Source: an uncultured Eudoraea sp.
GTDB lineage: Bacteria > Bacteroidota > Bacteroidia > Flavobacteriales > Flavobacteriaceae
DNA length: 64,000 bases
Reading direction: 5' to 3'
Assembly (NCBI GenBank): GCA_947258555.1
Contig: CAMYJF010000009.1
Span: 1-64,000 of the forward strand
Made by a program: the position numbers and the translations under genes. The notes under the pieces are model-generated. The model did not search any database. It saw only the letters and a program-made list of their open reading frames with translations, and had not been told where the DNA came from. Positions 1 through 10,373 of this stretch are shown piece by piece. How positions within the stretch are numbered: the first letter of the stretch is position 1; every line of letters begins with the position of its first letter.

Positions 1-1132
1 TATTGAATTTGTCATAGATCTTTCGGAATGTTCCGGCAAAATACGCATTGCAGGATCTGTAAATACCAACGTTCATGTCTCGTACACCACCACCGCAATG
101 GCATCCTCTTTTTTTATTACCCACATAGAACCCATTGTAGCATCTGAACTTTGTTTTTGGCGTAATTACGCCTTCCTGAAGCGCGACCAGGGCATTGAGT
201 GTCTTAAATGGCGAACCAGGAGAAGGTTCGGCTAAGATTGATCTGTCCCAGGTGGGTTTAGCAATGGTATCGTAATGGAGCTTGTTATAATTTCTGGATC
301 GTTCACGGCCAACCAATAGGGCAGGGTCGTAAGTAGGCCCGGAAATAAGCGCAAGGATCTCGCCGCTTGATGGTTCGATGGCTACTACGCCTCCACGTTT
401 CCCATTCATGAGTCGCTCGCCGTATTCCTGTAATTGTTTGCTAAGGGTTACATGGATCTCTTGCCCGGGAATGGGAAGTGTATCTAAGGTACCATCACGA
501 TAAGGACCCAGATCGCGGTTGAAACGGTCTTTCTGAATATACTTAACTCCTTTTCGGCCACGAAGCACTTCTTCATACTGCTTCTCAATGCCAGTCCTTC
601 CTGTGAGCTCACCCTGGATATAATAGGGATTCTCTTTGATCTCCCAATCATTAACTTCGCTAATATAGCCCAGCACATTAGCGCCACTTTTCGTATCGTA
701 ATACCTGAGTAATCTTTTTTGGATATAAAAGCCTTCATACTTCCGCATTTTTTCCTGTAAGCCAGCATAATCCTCCTTAGAAAGTTGTTGAACAAGTACG
801 GAAGGGAGTCTGGGCGAAAATATTTTGGCTTTCTCTAATTTGGAGATAAAGGTTTGCTTATCTATCCGAAGCAGATCACAAAATTCCAGTGTATCCAGGG
901 GTTTAACTTCCCTGGGGATGACCATTACGTCATACGCCGGCTGATTGGCAACTAACAGATTACCATCCCTGTCATATATATAGCCACGCTCCGGATAATC
1001 ATATATGGCTTTGATCGCAGTATCTTCCGCTATTTGTGTAGGAGAGAATCTGAAGATTTGTAAATAGGAGAGCCGACCGATAAAGGTGATACCGATGATA
1101 ATAATGATAGATGATAATAAAAATTTCTTCAT
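1..1132 (-). CDS. mrdA: Penicillin-binding protein 2 (partial, 3' end off the left edge)
   Basis: Transpeptidase of the elongation machinery that crosslinks peptidoglycan during rod growth, anchored in the inner membrane. The first 377 residues are visible. They start with a membrane anchor at about residues 2-22, followed by a dimerization region containing a YERGYIYDRDG-like motif. The catalytic SxxK motif is S307-P-F-K310 in the context PGSPFK. The SxN motif is S360-C-N362. The KTG box would lie outside the window. The ATG overlaps the mreD stop codon as ATGA (1129-1132), so the gene is translationally coupled to mreBCD. Family assignment is firm; only the C-terminus is missing. Confidence 0.93.
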   Translation of the reverse strand, partial: MKKFLLSSIIIIIGITFIGRLSYLQIFRFSPTQIAEDTAIKAIYDYPERGYIYDRDGNLLVANQPAYDVMVIPREVKPLDTLEFCDLLRIDKQTFISKLEKAKIFSPRLPSVLVQQLSKEDYAGLQEKMRKYEGFYIQKRLLRYYDTKSGANVLGYISEVNDWEIKENPYYIQGELTGRTGIEKQYEEVLRGRKGVKYIQKDRFNRDLGPYRDGTLDTLPIPGQEIHVTLSKQLQEYGERLMNGKRGGVVAIEPSSGEILALISGPTYDPALLVGRERSRNYNKLHYDTIAKPTWDRSILAEPSPGSPFKTLNALVALQEGVITPKTKFRCYNGFYVGNKKRGCHCGGGVRDMNVGIYRSCNAYFAGTFRKIYDKFN

Positions 1133-1635
1133 TGTTTTTCTCTGCTAAACAAGGCCCGGAGTAAGAAGCATAATACTAATGTTCCTAAGCCGGTGAGCAT
1201 CAATTTCTTAAGGATCAGTCCACTATGAGCAAAACTGAATATCTCTAATGTAAAAAATATTGTGTGATGCGCTAATATCAATAACGTTAAAAAAGTCAAT
1301 TGTTGTACCATAGATGTTTGCTCCAGCCGGAAGCTTTGAAACTCATAATTAATTCCGAATACAAATCGCATCATGGGCGCTCTAAAATAGGCAATAGATA
1401 CGGTTGCTGCAGCATGTATTGCTGTAGTATCAGAAAACATATCAATAATTAACCCAAGGAGAAAGCTAAGCAGCAGGAAAATTACCCGATTCTCTTTGAT
1501 AGGATACCAGAAAAGAAACATAATATAGACCATGGGATTAATAAATCCATAAAAGTTGAGGTCGTTAAAGATCAGGACCTGGGCTAGGATCAATAAGATA
1601 AAACGGATTCCAATATAGATGTTATTCCTGTTCAT
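1129..1635 (-). CDS. mreD: Rod shape-determining protein MreD
   Basis: Small integral membrane protein of the elongasome, 168 aa, close to the usual MreD length. It is almost entirely hydrophobic with about five predicted membrane segments. A conserved-looking stretch reads GLIIDMFSDT near residues 61-70, typical of the family. It overlaps the end of mreC by 14 nt and the start of mrdA by 4 nt, so it sits inside a tightly coupled mreB-mreC-mreD-mrdA operon. Sequence conservation of MreD is low, so the call rests on hydropathy, size and this order. Confidence 0.88.
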   Translation of the reverse strand: MNRNNIYIGIRFILLILAQVLIFNDLNFYGFINPMVYIMFLFWYPIKENRVIFLLLSFLLGLIIDMFSDTTAIHAAATVSIAYFRAPMMRFVFGINYEFQSFRLEQTSMVQQLTFLTLLILAHHTIFFTLEIFSFAHSGLILKKLMLTGLGTLVLCFLLRALFSREKQ

Positions 1636-2443
1636 CTGCGATATTTGATTCCAGTTCCTCGATCTCCGTCTTGCTCAAATTTGTGATGACATAAGCGGTA
1701 GACAAATTTGTCATATCATTAAACAGCCCCACATTAATGGTGTAAAAACTAGCTGAGGTCTCAAGTTTAAAATCCATTACAACCCCAATGGGAACACCTT
1801 CAGGAAAGATGCTGGACATTGCTCCTGTTACAATCGTATCTCCCACCGTTAATGTAACCAACCTTGGAATATCCTCCAGCTGAACTACATCGTATCGGTC
1901 CGTATTCCAAGTCAGGGAACCAAAATGATTTGTGTTTTGGATCTTCGCATTGATATTGGATTTAGTATTCAAAACACTCTGTATAGCAGAATAATTTTTT
2001 GTGCTGTGCTCTACGATTCCCAATATTCCTGTTGAAGTGATAACGCCCATATCTTGTGATATACCATGTGAATATCCTTTATTTATTGTCAGGTAATTTT
2101 CCGATTGCGCATAACTGTTCTTAATTATGCGAGCAGGCAATATTTCATAACCCACTTCTGATGAATCGATTGCTACACTATCGGTAAAGGGTCGGTTAAA
2201 AAGCAAATGCCTCAGCCTGTTATTCTCTTCCAGCAGGAAGGTATTCTCTTCCTTAAGCTTAAAGTAAGAGGTGATATTATCCCTGGAATTGTATACAACC
2301 CCGGAGATCCAATTGGCAGAATTAAAAAATTTAGAACGATGATAGGAATGTGAACGTACGGTGAGTATTAAAGACAAGAACAGCAGGAATAGAAAGAGGA
2401 TAAAAGTCCGATATCGTAAGATAAAATCTATTATGCGCTGCAT
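1622..2443 (-). CDS. mreC: Rod shape-determining protein MreC
   Basis: Periplasmic scaffold of the elongasome, 273 aa. One membrane anchor lies near residues 9-28, followed by a coiled-coil region rich in Leu, Glu and Asn around residues 60-80. The beta-barrel MreC core follows, with the motifs NKGYSHGISQDMGVI and GILGIVE near residues 120-145, and PEGVPIGVV towards the C-terminus. It starts 52 nt downstream of mreB and overlaps mreD. The C-terminal tail is acidic (ELESNIADEQE). Confidence 0.93.
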   Translation of the reverse strand: MQRIIDFILRYRTFILFLFLLFLSLILTVRSHSYHRSKFFNSANWISGVVYNSRDNITSYFKLKEENTFLLEENNRLRHLLFNRPFTDSVAIDSSEVGYEILPARIIKNSYAQSENYLTINKGYSHGISQDMGVITSTGILGIVEHSTKNYSAIQSVLNTKSNINAKIQNTNHFGSLTWNTDRYDVVQLEDIPRLVTLTVGDTIVTGAMSSIFPEGVPIGVVMDFKLETSASFYTINVGLFNDMTNLSTAYVITNLSKTEIEELESNIADEQE

Positions 2444-2495
2444 TCACTCTGTACTTGTATTACCGTAAAGTTCAACCTGGAAGGAGATCCAAATT

Positions 2496-3524
2496 CTATT
2501 TAATCAATATGCTTTTGTAACGTTCAAGGTTTTTTAACGCAATACCTGTTCCCCTTACAACAGCTCGTAATGGATCTTCTGCGATGTATACTGGCAGATC
2601 TGTCTTCTGTGAAAGCCTCCTGTCTAACCCCCTAAGCATAGACCCACCCCCGGCTAAATAGATCCCGGTGTTGTATATGTCTGCTGCCAGTTCAGGCGGT
2701 GTTTGTGAAAGGGTTTCCATAACGGCATCTTCTACCCGAAGGATAGATTTATCCAGGGCCTTGGCGATCTCGCGATAAGAGATCTGTACCTGTTTTGGTT
2801 TTCCTGTAAGCAGATCCCTTCCCTGAACCGATTTATCTTCCGGCGGGGATTGGAGATCTTCTGTCGCCGCTCCTATTTCTATCTTAATATTTTCTGCCGT
2901 GGTTTCCCCAACGTATAAGTTATGCTGAGTGCGCATGTAGTAGATGATGTCATTGGTGAATACATCTCCCGCGATCTTTACAGACTTATCACATACAATT
3001 CCGCCAAGCGCAATAATGGCTATTTCTGTCGTTCCCCCGCCTATGTCTACGATCATATTTCCTTTGGGTTGCATGATGTCCAGTCCAATACCAATTGCAG
3101 CAGCCATAGGTTCATGAATTAAGTAGACTTCTTTCCCGTTTACACGTTCAGCCGACTCTTTTACCGCCCGCATCTCTACTTCCGTGATGCCCGATGGAAT
3201 ACAGATCACCATTCGAAGGGCTGGAGGGAACCATTTCTTTTTTAAGGCAGGAATGTTCTTAATGAACATGTTGATCATCTTTTCCGATGCATCAAAATCG
3301 GCAATAACACCATCCTTTAAGGGTCTGATCGTTTTTATATTTTCATGGGTTTTTCCCATCATCATATTTGCTTCCTTTCCCACTGCGATGATCTTGCCGG
3401 TGAGACGGTCACGAGCCACGATAGATGGGCTATCAACAACCACTTTGTCTGCATGAATGATGAGAGTATTTGCCGTGCCGAGGTCAATGGCAATCTCCTC
3501 AGTTAAGAAATCAAAAAACCCCAT
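2496..3524 (-). CDS. mreB: Rod shape-determining protein MreB (actin homologue)
   Basis: Actin-like ATPase that forms membrane-associated filaments directing lateral wall synthesis, 342 aa, full length. Nucleotide-binding motifs are visible: phosphate 1 with DLGTANT at about residue 14, phosphate 2 with DIGGGTTEIA near residue 160, and the adenosine motif GGGSMLRGL near residue 291. The N-terminus MGFFDFLTEEIAIDLG is typical of bacterial MreB. It is the first gene of the shape operon. A TACCTTTG element on the minus strand (3574-3567) lies 43 nt upstream, just past the purH stop codon. Confidence 0.97.
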   Translation of the reverse strand: MGFFDFLTEEIAIDLGTANTLIIHADKVVVDSPSIVARDRLTGKIIAVGKEANMMMGKTHENIKTIRPLKDGVIADFDASEKMINMFIKNIPALKKKWFPPALRMVICIPSGITEVEMRAVKESAERVNGKEVYLIHEPMAAAIGIGLDIMQPKGNMIVDIGGGTTEIAIIALGGIVCDKSVKIAGDVFTNDIIYYMRTQHNLYVGETTAENIKIEIGAATEDLQSPPEDKSVQGRDLLTGKPKQVQISYREIAKALDKSILRVEDAVMETLSQTPPELAADIYNTGIYLAGGGSMLRGLDRRLSQKTDLPVYIAEDPLRAVVRGTGIALKNLERYKSILIK

Positions 3525-3566
3525 ATTGTAAAGTTAGTATTCGGATGAAAGGTACTATTTTATCGG

Positions 3567-3574
3567 CAAAGGTA
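3567..3574 (-). promoter_or_regulatory. Candidate Bacteroidota -7 promoter element for mreB
   Basis: TACCTTTG on the minus strand fits the Bacteroidota housekeeping -7 consensus TAnnTTTG exactly. It lies in the short gap between purH and mreB and would give a leader of about 35-40 nt. No convincing -33 TTTG was found at the expected distance, so the call is tentative. Confidence 0.5.
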
Positions 3575-3582
3575 GTAAACAT

Positions 3583-5115
3583 TTAATGCTTAAAATGACG
3601 GGTGCCCGTCATGACCATAGACAGTCTATTTTCATTGCAGTAATCGACACTTAATTGATCCTTAATTGACCCCCCGGGCTGTATGACACTTTTAATTCCA
3701 TTCTTATGCGCGATCTCGACACAATCGGGAAAGGGAAAGAAGGCATCACTTGCCATAACTGCCCCCTGAAGGTCAAATTCAAAAGCACCGGCTTTCTGAA
3801 TCGCCTGGTTAAGGGCATCTACCCTGGAAGTCTGACCGGTACCGCTGGCGCATAGTTGTTTATTCTTCGCCAGTACAATAGTATTGCTCTTGGTATGCTT
3901 GCACAATTTTGAAGCAAAGAGAAGATCCTCTAATTCGGAATCAGTCGGTTTTAGATCCGTTACATAGCTAAGGTCTGAAAGGGTATCAGTTTTTGAATCT
4001 CGATCCTGTTCAAGAACTCCATTTAAGCAAGTACGTAAAAGGGTATTTGGCAGGGATGTGGGTTTTTGTATCAGCAGAATGCGATTCTTTTTTCCCTTTA
4101 AAACGACCAGGGCATCTTCTGAAAATTCCGGAGCTATAACTACTTCACAGAACAGCTTGTGGATCTCTTCGGCCGTATCTTTATCTATGGCAGTGTTGGT
4201 AATAAGGATCCCACCAAAAGAAGAAACTGGGTCCCCGGCCAGTGCATCTACATAGGCTTCCTTTACAGTTGCCCGTGTTGCCAAGCCACAAGCATTGTTG
4301 TGCTTAAGGATGGCGAAGGTTGGGGGTTCTGCTCTGAATTCGTCCATAAGATGCACGGCTGCATCTATATCTAATAAGTTATTATAGGAAAGAGCCTTCC
4401 CGTGCAGTTTCTCAAAAAGGGAATCAAAATCACCAAAGAAGGTGCCCTGCTGATGGGGGTTTTCCCCGTATCGCAAAGGCATCCCATTTGAATAGCTGAT
4501 TCTTAAAGCAGCGATATCCCCATCGGAATTAAAGTAATTGAAAATGGCACTGTCATAATGGGAAGAGACCTCAAACGCTTTTGCGGCAAATGCTTTTCTT
4601 TGTGCCAAAGTGGTTAGCCCATCACTTTCGTCAAGTAGGGACAATAACTCATCGTATTGATCCATACAGGAGACACAAAGGACGTCCTTAAAATTTTTGG
4701 CTGCTGCGCGGATCAGTGAGATGCCACCGATATCTATTTTTTCAATAATGTCCTCGTCTCCGGCACCGGAGGCTACCGTTTTCTCAAAGGGATACAGATC
4801 AACGATCACAATATCAATTTCAGGGATCTTATAGGTATCCAATTGTGCTACATCGGATTCTTCTTCCCGCCTGCTGAGGATGCCGCCAAATACTTTGGGA
4901 TGCAAAGTCTTAACACGTCCCCCTAAGATGGAAGGATAACTGGTCAGATCTTCAACAGGAGTTACCGTTACGCCTTGTTCTTTAATAAAGCGTTCCGTTC
5001 CTCCGGTAGAGTATATCTGGACTCCAAGCGCGTCCAATTTTGAAACTATAGGTGCCAGTCCCTCTTTATGAAATACTGAAATAAGGGCCGTTTGGGCTTT
5101 TTTAGAAGAATTCAT
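3583..5115 (-). CDS. purH: Bifunctional AICAR formyltransferase / IMP cyclohydrolase
   Basis: Catalyses the last two steps of de novo purine synthesis: formylation of AICAR with 10-formyl-THF, then ring closure to IMP. It is cytosolic, 510 aa, normal length. The N-terminal MGS-like cyclohydrolase domain (about 1-150) shows the motifs YSTGGT, GGRVKTLHPKV and DIVIVDLYPF. The C-terminal transformylase domain shows LRYGENPHQQ and the catalytic-type Lys-His pair in ILKHNNACG. The C-terminus ends SMVMTGTRHFKH, matching the typical TGxRHFxH ending. The ATG at 5115 is preceded by a TACTTTTG promoter element. Confidence 0.97.
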   Translation of the reverse strand: MNSSKKAQTALISVFHKEGLAPIVSKLDALGVQIYSTGGTERFIKEQGVTVTPVEDLTSYPSILGGRVKTLHPKVFGGILSRREEESDVAQLDTYKIPEIDIVIVDLYPFEKTVASGAGDEDIIEKIDIGGISLIRAAAKNFKDVLCVSCMDQYDELLSLLDESDGLTTLAQRKAFAAKAFEVSSHYDSAIFNYFNSDGDIAALRISYSNGMPLRYGENPHQQGTFFGDFDSLFEKLHGKALSYNNLLDIDAAVHLMDEFRAEPPTFAILKHNNACGLATRATVKEAYVDALAGDPVSSFGGILITNTAIDKDTAEEIHKLFCEVVIAPEFSEDALVVLKGKKNRILLIQKPTSLPNTLLRTCLNGVLEQDRDSKTDTLSDLSYVTDLKPTDSELEDLLFASKLCKHTKSNTIVLAKNKQLCASGTGQTSRVDALNQAIQKAGAFEFDLQGAVMASDAFFPFPDCVEIAHKNGIKSVIQPGGSIKDQLSVDYCNENRLSMVMTGTRHFKH

Positions 5116-5134
5116 TGATGCCTTTTTGATGCCA

Positions 5135-5142
5135 CAAAAGTA
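5135..5142 (-). promoter_or_regulatory. Candidate -7 promoter element for purH
   Basis: TACTTTTG on the minus strand matches TAnnTTTG and sits 20 nt upstream of the purH ATG, predicting a very short leader. No -33 element is clear: the nearest TTG is only about 14 nt upstream, which is short. Confidence 0.45.
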
Positions 5143-5194
5143 ATTTTTTTGAAGGGCAATTCAGAGGCAGGTTATCAACAAAAAAGGGAAAGTT

Positions 5195-5647
5195 TTAAAG
5201 AATTTTAGCAACTTCGGCATTAACCATTTCCAATAATCGTTCATCGGCTTCGCCAAAAGCATTTGGGGTATTCGAATCAATATCGATCTGCCCTACATTT
5301 TTTCCTTTGACAAAAAGAGGTACGACGATCTCTGAACGTACATCTATGCTGCAGGCAATATAATTTTCCTGCACCTCAACATCTGGTACTACAAAGTTCT
5401 TATCGCTTTCTGCTACCTGGCCGCAGATCCCTTTTCCAAATGGGATGACCGTATGGTTCGTTGCTTCTCCAACAAACGGCCCCAGATGAAGTTCTCTCTT
5501 CTCAGGATGCGAAAAATAGAAGCCAACCCAGTCATAGTGCTTGTTGTAATCTTGCAGTAGCTTACACACCTCTTCCAGGCGATCTGCCACAGTAAGTTCC
5601 TCCTGGTTCAGGACTGATTGAATATCAACAAGTACGGTATGCACCAC
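5195..5647 (-). CDS. GAF domain protein, free methionine-(R)-sulfoxide reductase-like
   Basis: A single GAF domain filling all 150 residues. The family (fRMsr, E. coli YebR/MsrC) reduces free Met-R-SO with catalytic cysteines in the GAF pocket. Visible motifs are DWVGFYF, LGPFVGE, GKGICG (Cys75), VPDV, YIACS (Cys99) and RSEIVVPL, all characteristic of that family. Cys75 and Cys99 fit the second and third family cysteines. The first is absent, its place taken by the ATNH segment around residues 62-65. The protein may therefore be a two-cysteine variant. It lies 79 nt upstream of purH on the same strand. Confidence 0.8.
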   Translation of the reverse strand: MVHTVLVDIQSVLNQEELTVADRLEEVCKLLQDYNKHYDWVGFYFSHPEKRELHLGPFVGEATNHTVIPFGKGICGQVAESDKNFVVPDVEVQENYIACSIDVRSEIVVPLFVKGKNVGQIDIDSNTPNAFGEADERLLEMVNAEVAKIL

Positions 5648-5808
5648 TTGTATGCTAGTTTTAAATTTGGGCCTTCAAGGTACTAATTTTGGTATAATTC
5701 TGATTGATTTTAATTGAGAGCAAACGGTTATTTCTACTTCTATTTAACGTTTTAATGCGTAAGGAATACTCAATGATAGGTACTAAATAGTAAGATACGA
5801 ATAACACT

Positions 5809-6822
5809 ATGCGATCTTACTTGTTGGTATTATGTGTGTTGTTTGGGTTGATGTCCTATGGTCAGACTTGCTGTTCAGGAGGTGTCCCTTTGTCAAATAA
5901 TTTGGGATTGACCAATGAGGGTGGTGGCATCTGGCAGATCGGATTAAGCTATGATTACAACAACTTGAATACCTTGTTCGCCTCTTCTGAGAAGCTCGCT
6001 GATAATTCTAGGCGAAGGATTACGCATTCGGTTCTCTGGAATACAAATTACGGCCTGACGGATCGCTGGGCAGTTGAATTGTTGCTTACATGGGTGAATC
6101 AAGCAAGAGAGATCAGACAATTTTCCAATATCAATGTAACTGAGACCAATGGAATTGGCGACGCTGTGATCTTGGTTGCGCATACCTGGCCTGATCTTCT
6201 GGGAGAAACTAGCACTTTAGTTTTTGGCCTTGGTGCGAAGGTACCACTTGGCCGTTCAGACCTTTCGACGGATGAAGGTTTTCAGCTTACAGCAGATCTG
6301 CAACCCGGAAGCGGAGCCTGGGATGGTATAGGATACATATCCTTATTTGGACAGGGGTTCCGCCCAACAGCAACCTGGTCCGGATCAATATTATACAGAT
6401 TAACTGGTAAAAATGATGAATATCTGGACAATACATCCACTTATGAATTTGGCAATGTTTTTCAAGGCCTTGTCGGCTATACAGAGGAGATCCTTACAGG
6501 GAATTTAATATTCAATCCGGGATTGGTAGTAAAGTATAGGCATTCGATGGAAGATAAGATTAATGATCTGGACTTTCCAAATACGGGAGGTGAATGGATC
6601 TTCCTAAGACCTGAATTATCGTTTTCCATTTCCCCTGTTACCCGGTTAAAATCCCAATGGGAATTTCCCTTGTACACTAAGGTGGATGGTACGCAGTTAA
6701 CACCTACTTCCCGATTGACCTTCAGTCTACTCTTTCAAATAAGACCCAATAAGAAAATAAATATCGATGATCAAAAAGACAATTCTAATATTCTTCGCCC
6801 TGGCCGGGTTGCTAGCCTGTAG
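5809..6822 (+). CDS. Putative outer-membrane beta-barrel protein with N-terminal CC motif
   Basis: 337 aa with a signal peptide ending near residue 18 (SYGQ/TCCSGG). The mature protein begins with a vicinal cysteine pair in TCCSGGVP. The rest has alternating hydrophobic/aromatic strands, Asn/Gly-rich turns and repeated ends such as FSISP and LLFQIRP, typical of a transporter-like outer-membrane barrel. The next gene, a DUF3179 lipoprotein, starts 56 nt before this one ends, so the two are probably co-expressed. No specific substrate can be assigned. The cysteine pair directly after the signal peptide could bind metal, which is inference. The ATG at 5809 gives a good signal peptide. Confidence 0.72.
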   Translation: MRSYLLVLCVLFGLMSYGQTCCSGGVPLSNNLGLTNEGGGIWQIGLSYDYNNLNTLFASSEKLADNSRRRITHSVLWNTNYGLTDRWAVELLLTWVNQAREIRQFSNINVTETNGIGDAVILVAHTWPDLLGETSTLVFGLGAKVPLGRSDLSTDEGFQLTADLQPGSGAWDGIGYISLFGQGFRPTATWSGSILYRLTGKNDEYLDNTSTYEFGNVFQGLVGYTEEILTGNLIFNPGLVVKYRHSMEDKINDLDFPNTGGEWIFLRPELSFSISPVTRLKSQWEFPLYTKVDGTQLTPTSRLTFSLLFQIRPNKKINIDDQKDNSNILRPGRVASL

Positions 6823-7849
6823 TTCTTCAGGGACAGAAGTTCAAGGCCAGACATCGGATCCCGATTCTTCTGACAGTCCTTCACCCAATGTAGATCGATG
6901 GAATATCCCAATTGCAGAGGTCTTTGACGGTGGACCTGGCAGAGATGGTATCCCCGCGCTAACGGACCCTATTTTTGTGTCTGCAGAAGATGTTCAATTG
7001 ATACAGGATGATGATTTGATCCTTGGATTCAAGAATGGATCTGATATACGCGCATATCAGCATTTAGTTCTTGATTGGCACGAGATCGTAAATGACGATG
7101 TTTCAGGTGTGAATCTGGCAGTTACCTATTGTCCCTTAACAGGAACGGGAATTGGTTGGAGTAGAGAAATAGGGGGTAATACGACTACTTTCGGGGTTTC
7201 GGGATTGTTGTACCAAACGAACTTGATTCCTTTTGATCGAGAAAGTAACAGCAATTGGTCACAGATCTTAAATGAGGCCGTAAATGGATCGTTGATTGGG
7301 ACCGATGCAAAATTGGTGTTGCCCTTAGTAGAAATGGAGTGGGGTGCATGGAAAGCCATGTATCCGGAGACAAAGATCCTCAGTTTCAATACAGGTTTTC
7401 AACGCTCCTATGGTGTATATCCCTATTTGGATTATAAGACTAATAATGATGCCTTCCTGTTTCCGGTTCCAAAAGATAACCGACTTCCCTCTAAAGAAAG
7501 GGTGTTGGCAGTTGTGGAGAACGAAAATGCCTTGGCTTTCAGATTTGAAGATTTTACCGGAGGTGCACTATATCGAGAATCACACCAGGGGCGACAATTC
7601 TTGGTAGCTGGTAACTCTAAATTCATGTTGGCTTTTGACATTAGTGGCCCCATGAGTAACCTGGAGTTCACATATATGCATGATGGTTCTGCTTTACTTT
7701 TAGAGGATAATGAAGGCAACAGGTGGACTGTAATGGGAGAAGCTGTTTCAGGACCCCGGGTAGGAGCAAAGCTTCCAGCGGCGCCGGCTTTTATGGGGTA
7801 TTGGTTCTCCATTCCAGCCTTTTATCCGACACGAATTTTTAATCCATAA
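6767..7849 (+). CDS. DUF3179 domain lipoprotein
   Basis: 360 aa with a lipoprotein signal (lipobox LLAC, Cys18) and a Ser/Asp/Pro-rich linker. The DUF3179 core follows, recognised by AYQHLVLDWHEIVND, VTYCPLTGTGIGW, FGVSGLLYQTNL, and the WSQ...W.AW..MYP region near residues 160-205. The family's biochemical role is unknown to me. The start is fixed by the lipobox, so the 56-nt overlap with the upstream barrel gene in another frame looks real. Export and lipidation suggest a periplasm-facing or surface role alongside that barrel. Confidence 0.85.
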   Translation: MIKKTILIFFALAGLLACSSSGTEVQGQTSDPDSSDSPSPNVDRWNIPIAEVFDGGPGRDGIPALTDPIFVSAEDVQLIQDDDLILGFKNGSDIRAYQHLVLDWHEIVNDDVSGVNLAVTYCPLTGTGIGWSREIGGNTTTFGVSGLLYQTNLIPFDRESNSNWSQILNEAVNGSLIGTDAKLVLPLVEMEWGAWKAMYPETKILSFNTGFQRSYGVYPYLDYKTNNDAFLFPVPKDNRLPSKERVLAVVENENALAFRFEDFTGGALYRESHQGRQFLVAGNSKFMLAFDISGPMSNLEFTYMHDGSALLLEDNEGNRWTVMGEAVSGPRVGAKLPAAPAFMGYWFSIPAFYPTRIFNP

Positions 7850-7910
7850 AAAACCCTGAAGCAGATCAGGAAGTAAGCTATGAACTACTTCATGGATGCT
7901 TCAGGATTCT
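7848..7910. terminator. Bidirectional terminator between DUF3179 gene and groEL
   Basis: A 9-bp perfect stem (CCTGAAGCA at 7855-7863, TGCTTCAGG at 7897-7905) encloses a smaller hairpin. A run of A residues at 7848-7853 becomes a T tract for the minus strand. It lies between convergent genes and probably serves both. Confidence 0.75.
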
Positions 7911-7934
7911 TGTTCTATTCCCGCTATGATACAT

Positions 7935-9870
<1,936 letters not shown>

Positions 9871-9910
9871 TATTATTTGGTTTTAAGTGTCAAAAATTTT
9901 CATTTTCCTT

Positions 9911-9943
9911 TTGGCAGAAATTATGCCAAGTCAGTTATCTGAC
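9911..9943 (-). promoter_or_regulatory. Candidate sigma-54 promoter and adjacent palindrome upstream of groESL
   Basis: On the minus strand TGGCATAATTTCTGCC (9928-9913) matches the sigma-54 -24/-12 pattern TGGCAC-N5-TTGC with the invariant GG-N10-GC spacing. It would start transcription about 30 nt upstream of groES. The site is itself an inverted repeat (TTGGCA/TGCCAA). Directly upstream is a second palindrome, GTCAGATAACTGAC (9943-9930), a possible activator site. No TAnnTTTG element lies in this gap. The assignment is inference from pattern and spacing. Confidence 0.6.
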
Positions 9944-9956
9944 AGCTTGTTAAAAT

Positions 9957-9996
9957 AAAAATGCCAGCTTGTCACTTTCTTGCCGGCATTTTTTCA
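9957..9996 (-). terminator. Terminator after secG
   Basis: On the minus strand an AATGCCGGC/GCTGGCATT stem is followed by TTTTTATTTT. It separates the secG transcript from groESL and supports an independent groES promoter. Confidence 0.75.
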
Positions 9997-9999
9997 TTT

Positions 10000-10371
10000 C
10001 TATTGAATGGTATCTAAAGGATTTCCTTCCTGGGAAGCAGGGACTTCTTCCGGTGTAGTTTCAGGTACTGTTTCGGGAACTACCTCTTCAATGGCATCGC
10101 CTCCCGGAAGCAGTTTAGATTCTGTACTGGCAAAATTGCCTTTAAGTGCCACGTTCGATATTAAGATCAAGGCGATCAGTAATATGGCCAGTGTCCAAGT
10201 ACTATTGTCCAGGAAATCTCCTGTTTTCTTAACTCCGCCGACGATCTGACTTCCACCACCGCCAAACGAAGAAGACAATCCTCCTCCTTTAGGATTTTGA
10301 ACCATGATCACAAGCACTAATAACAGGCAAACTACAATTATGAGAATCAGGAATATAGAAAATGTGCTCAT
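10000..10371 (-). CDS. secG: Preprotein translocase subunit SecG
   Basis: Small SecYEG accessory subunit, 123 aa. The first membrane segment (about 3-24) is followed by the family loop QNPKGGGLSSSFGGGG. The second segment is near residues 57-76. The C-terminal tail is rich in Pro, Glu and Thr and is longer than in E. coli, as is common in Bacteroidota. It starts 2 nt downstream of the TPR gene and ends in a strong terminator. Confidence 0.94.
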   Translation of the reverse strand: MSTFSIFLILIIVVCLLLVLVIMVQNPKGGGLSSSFGGGGSQIVGGVKKTGDFLDNSTWTLAILLIALILISNVALKGNFASTESKLLPGGDAIEEVVPETVPETTPEEVPASQEGNPLDTIQ

Positions 10372-10373
10372 GT

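Noticed and set aside
2922-3456. Plus-strand open frames opposite mreB
   Set aside because: They are shadows of the mreB reading frame without start signals or recognisable protein features.
9871-9999. CIRCE/HrcA operator before groES
   Set aside because: No TTAGCACTC-N9-GAGTGCTAA repeat is present. The inverted repeats found have different sequence and spacing.
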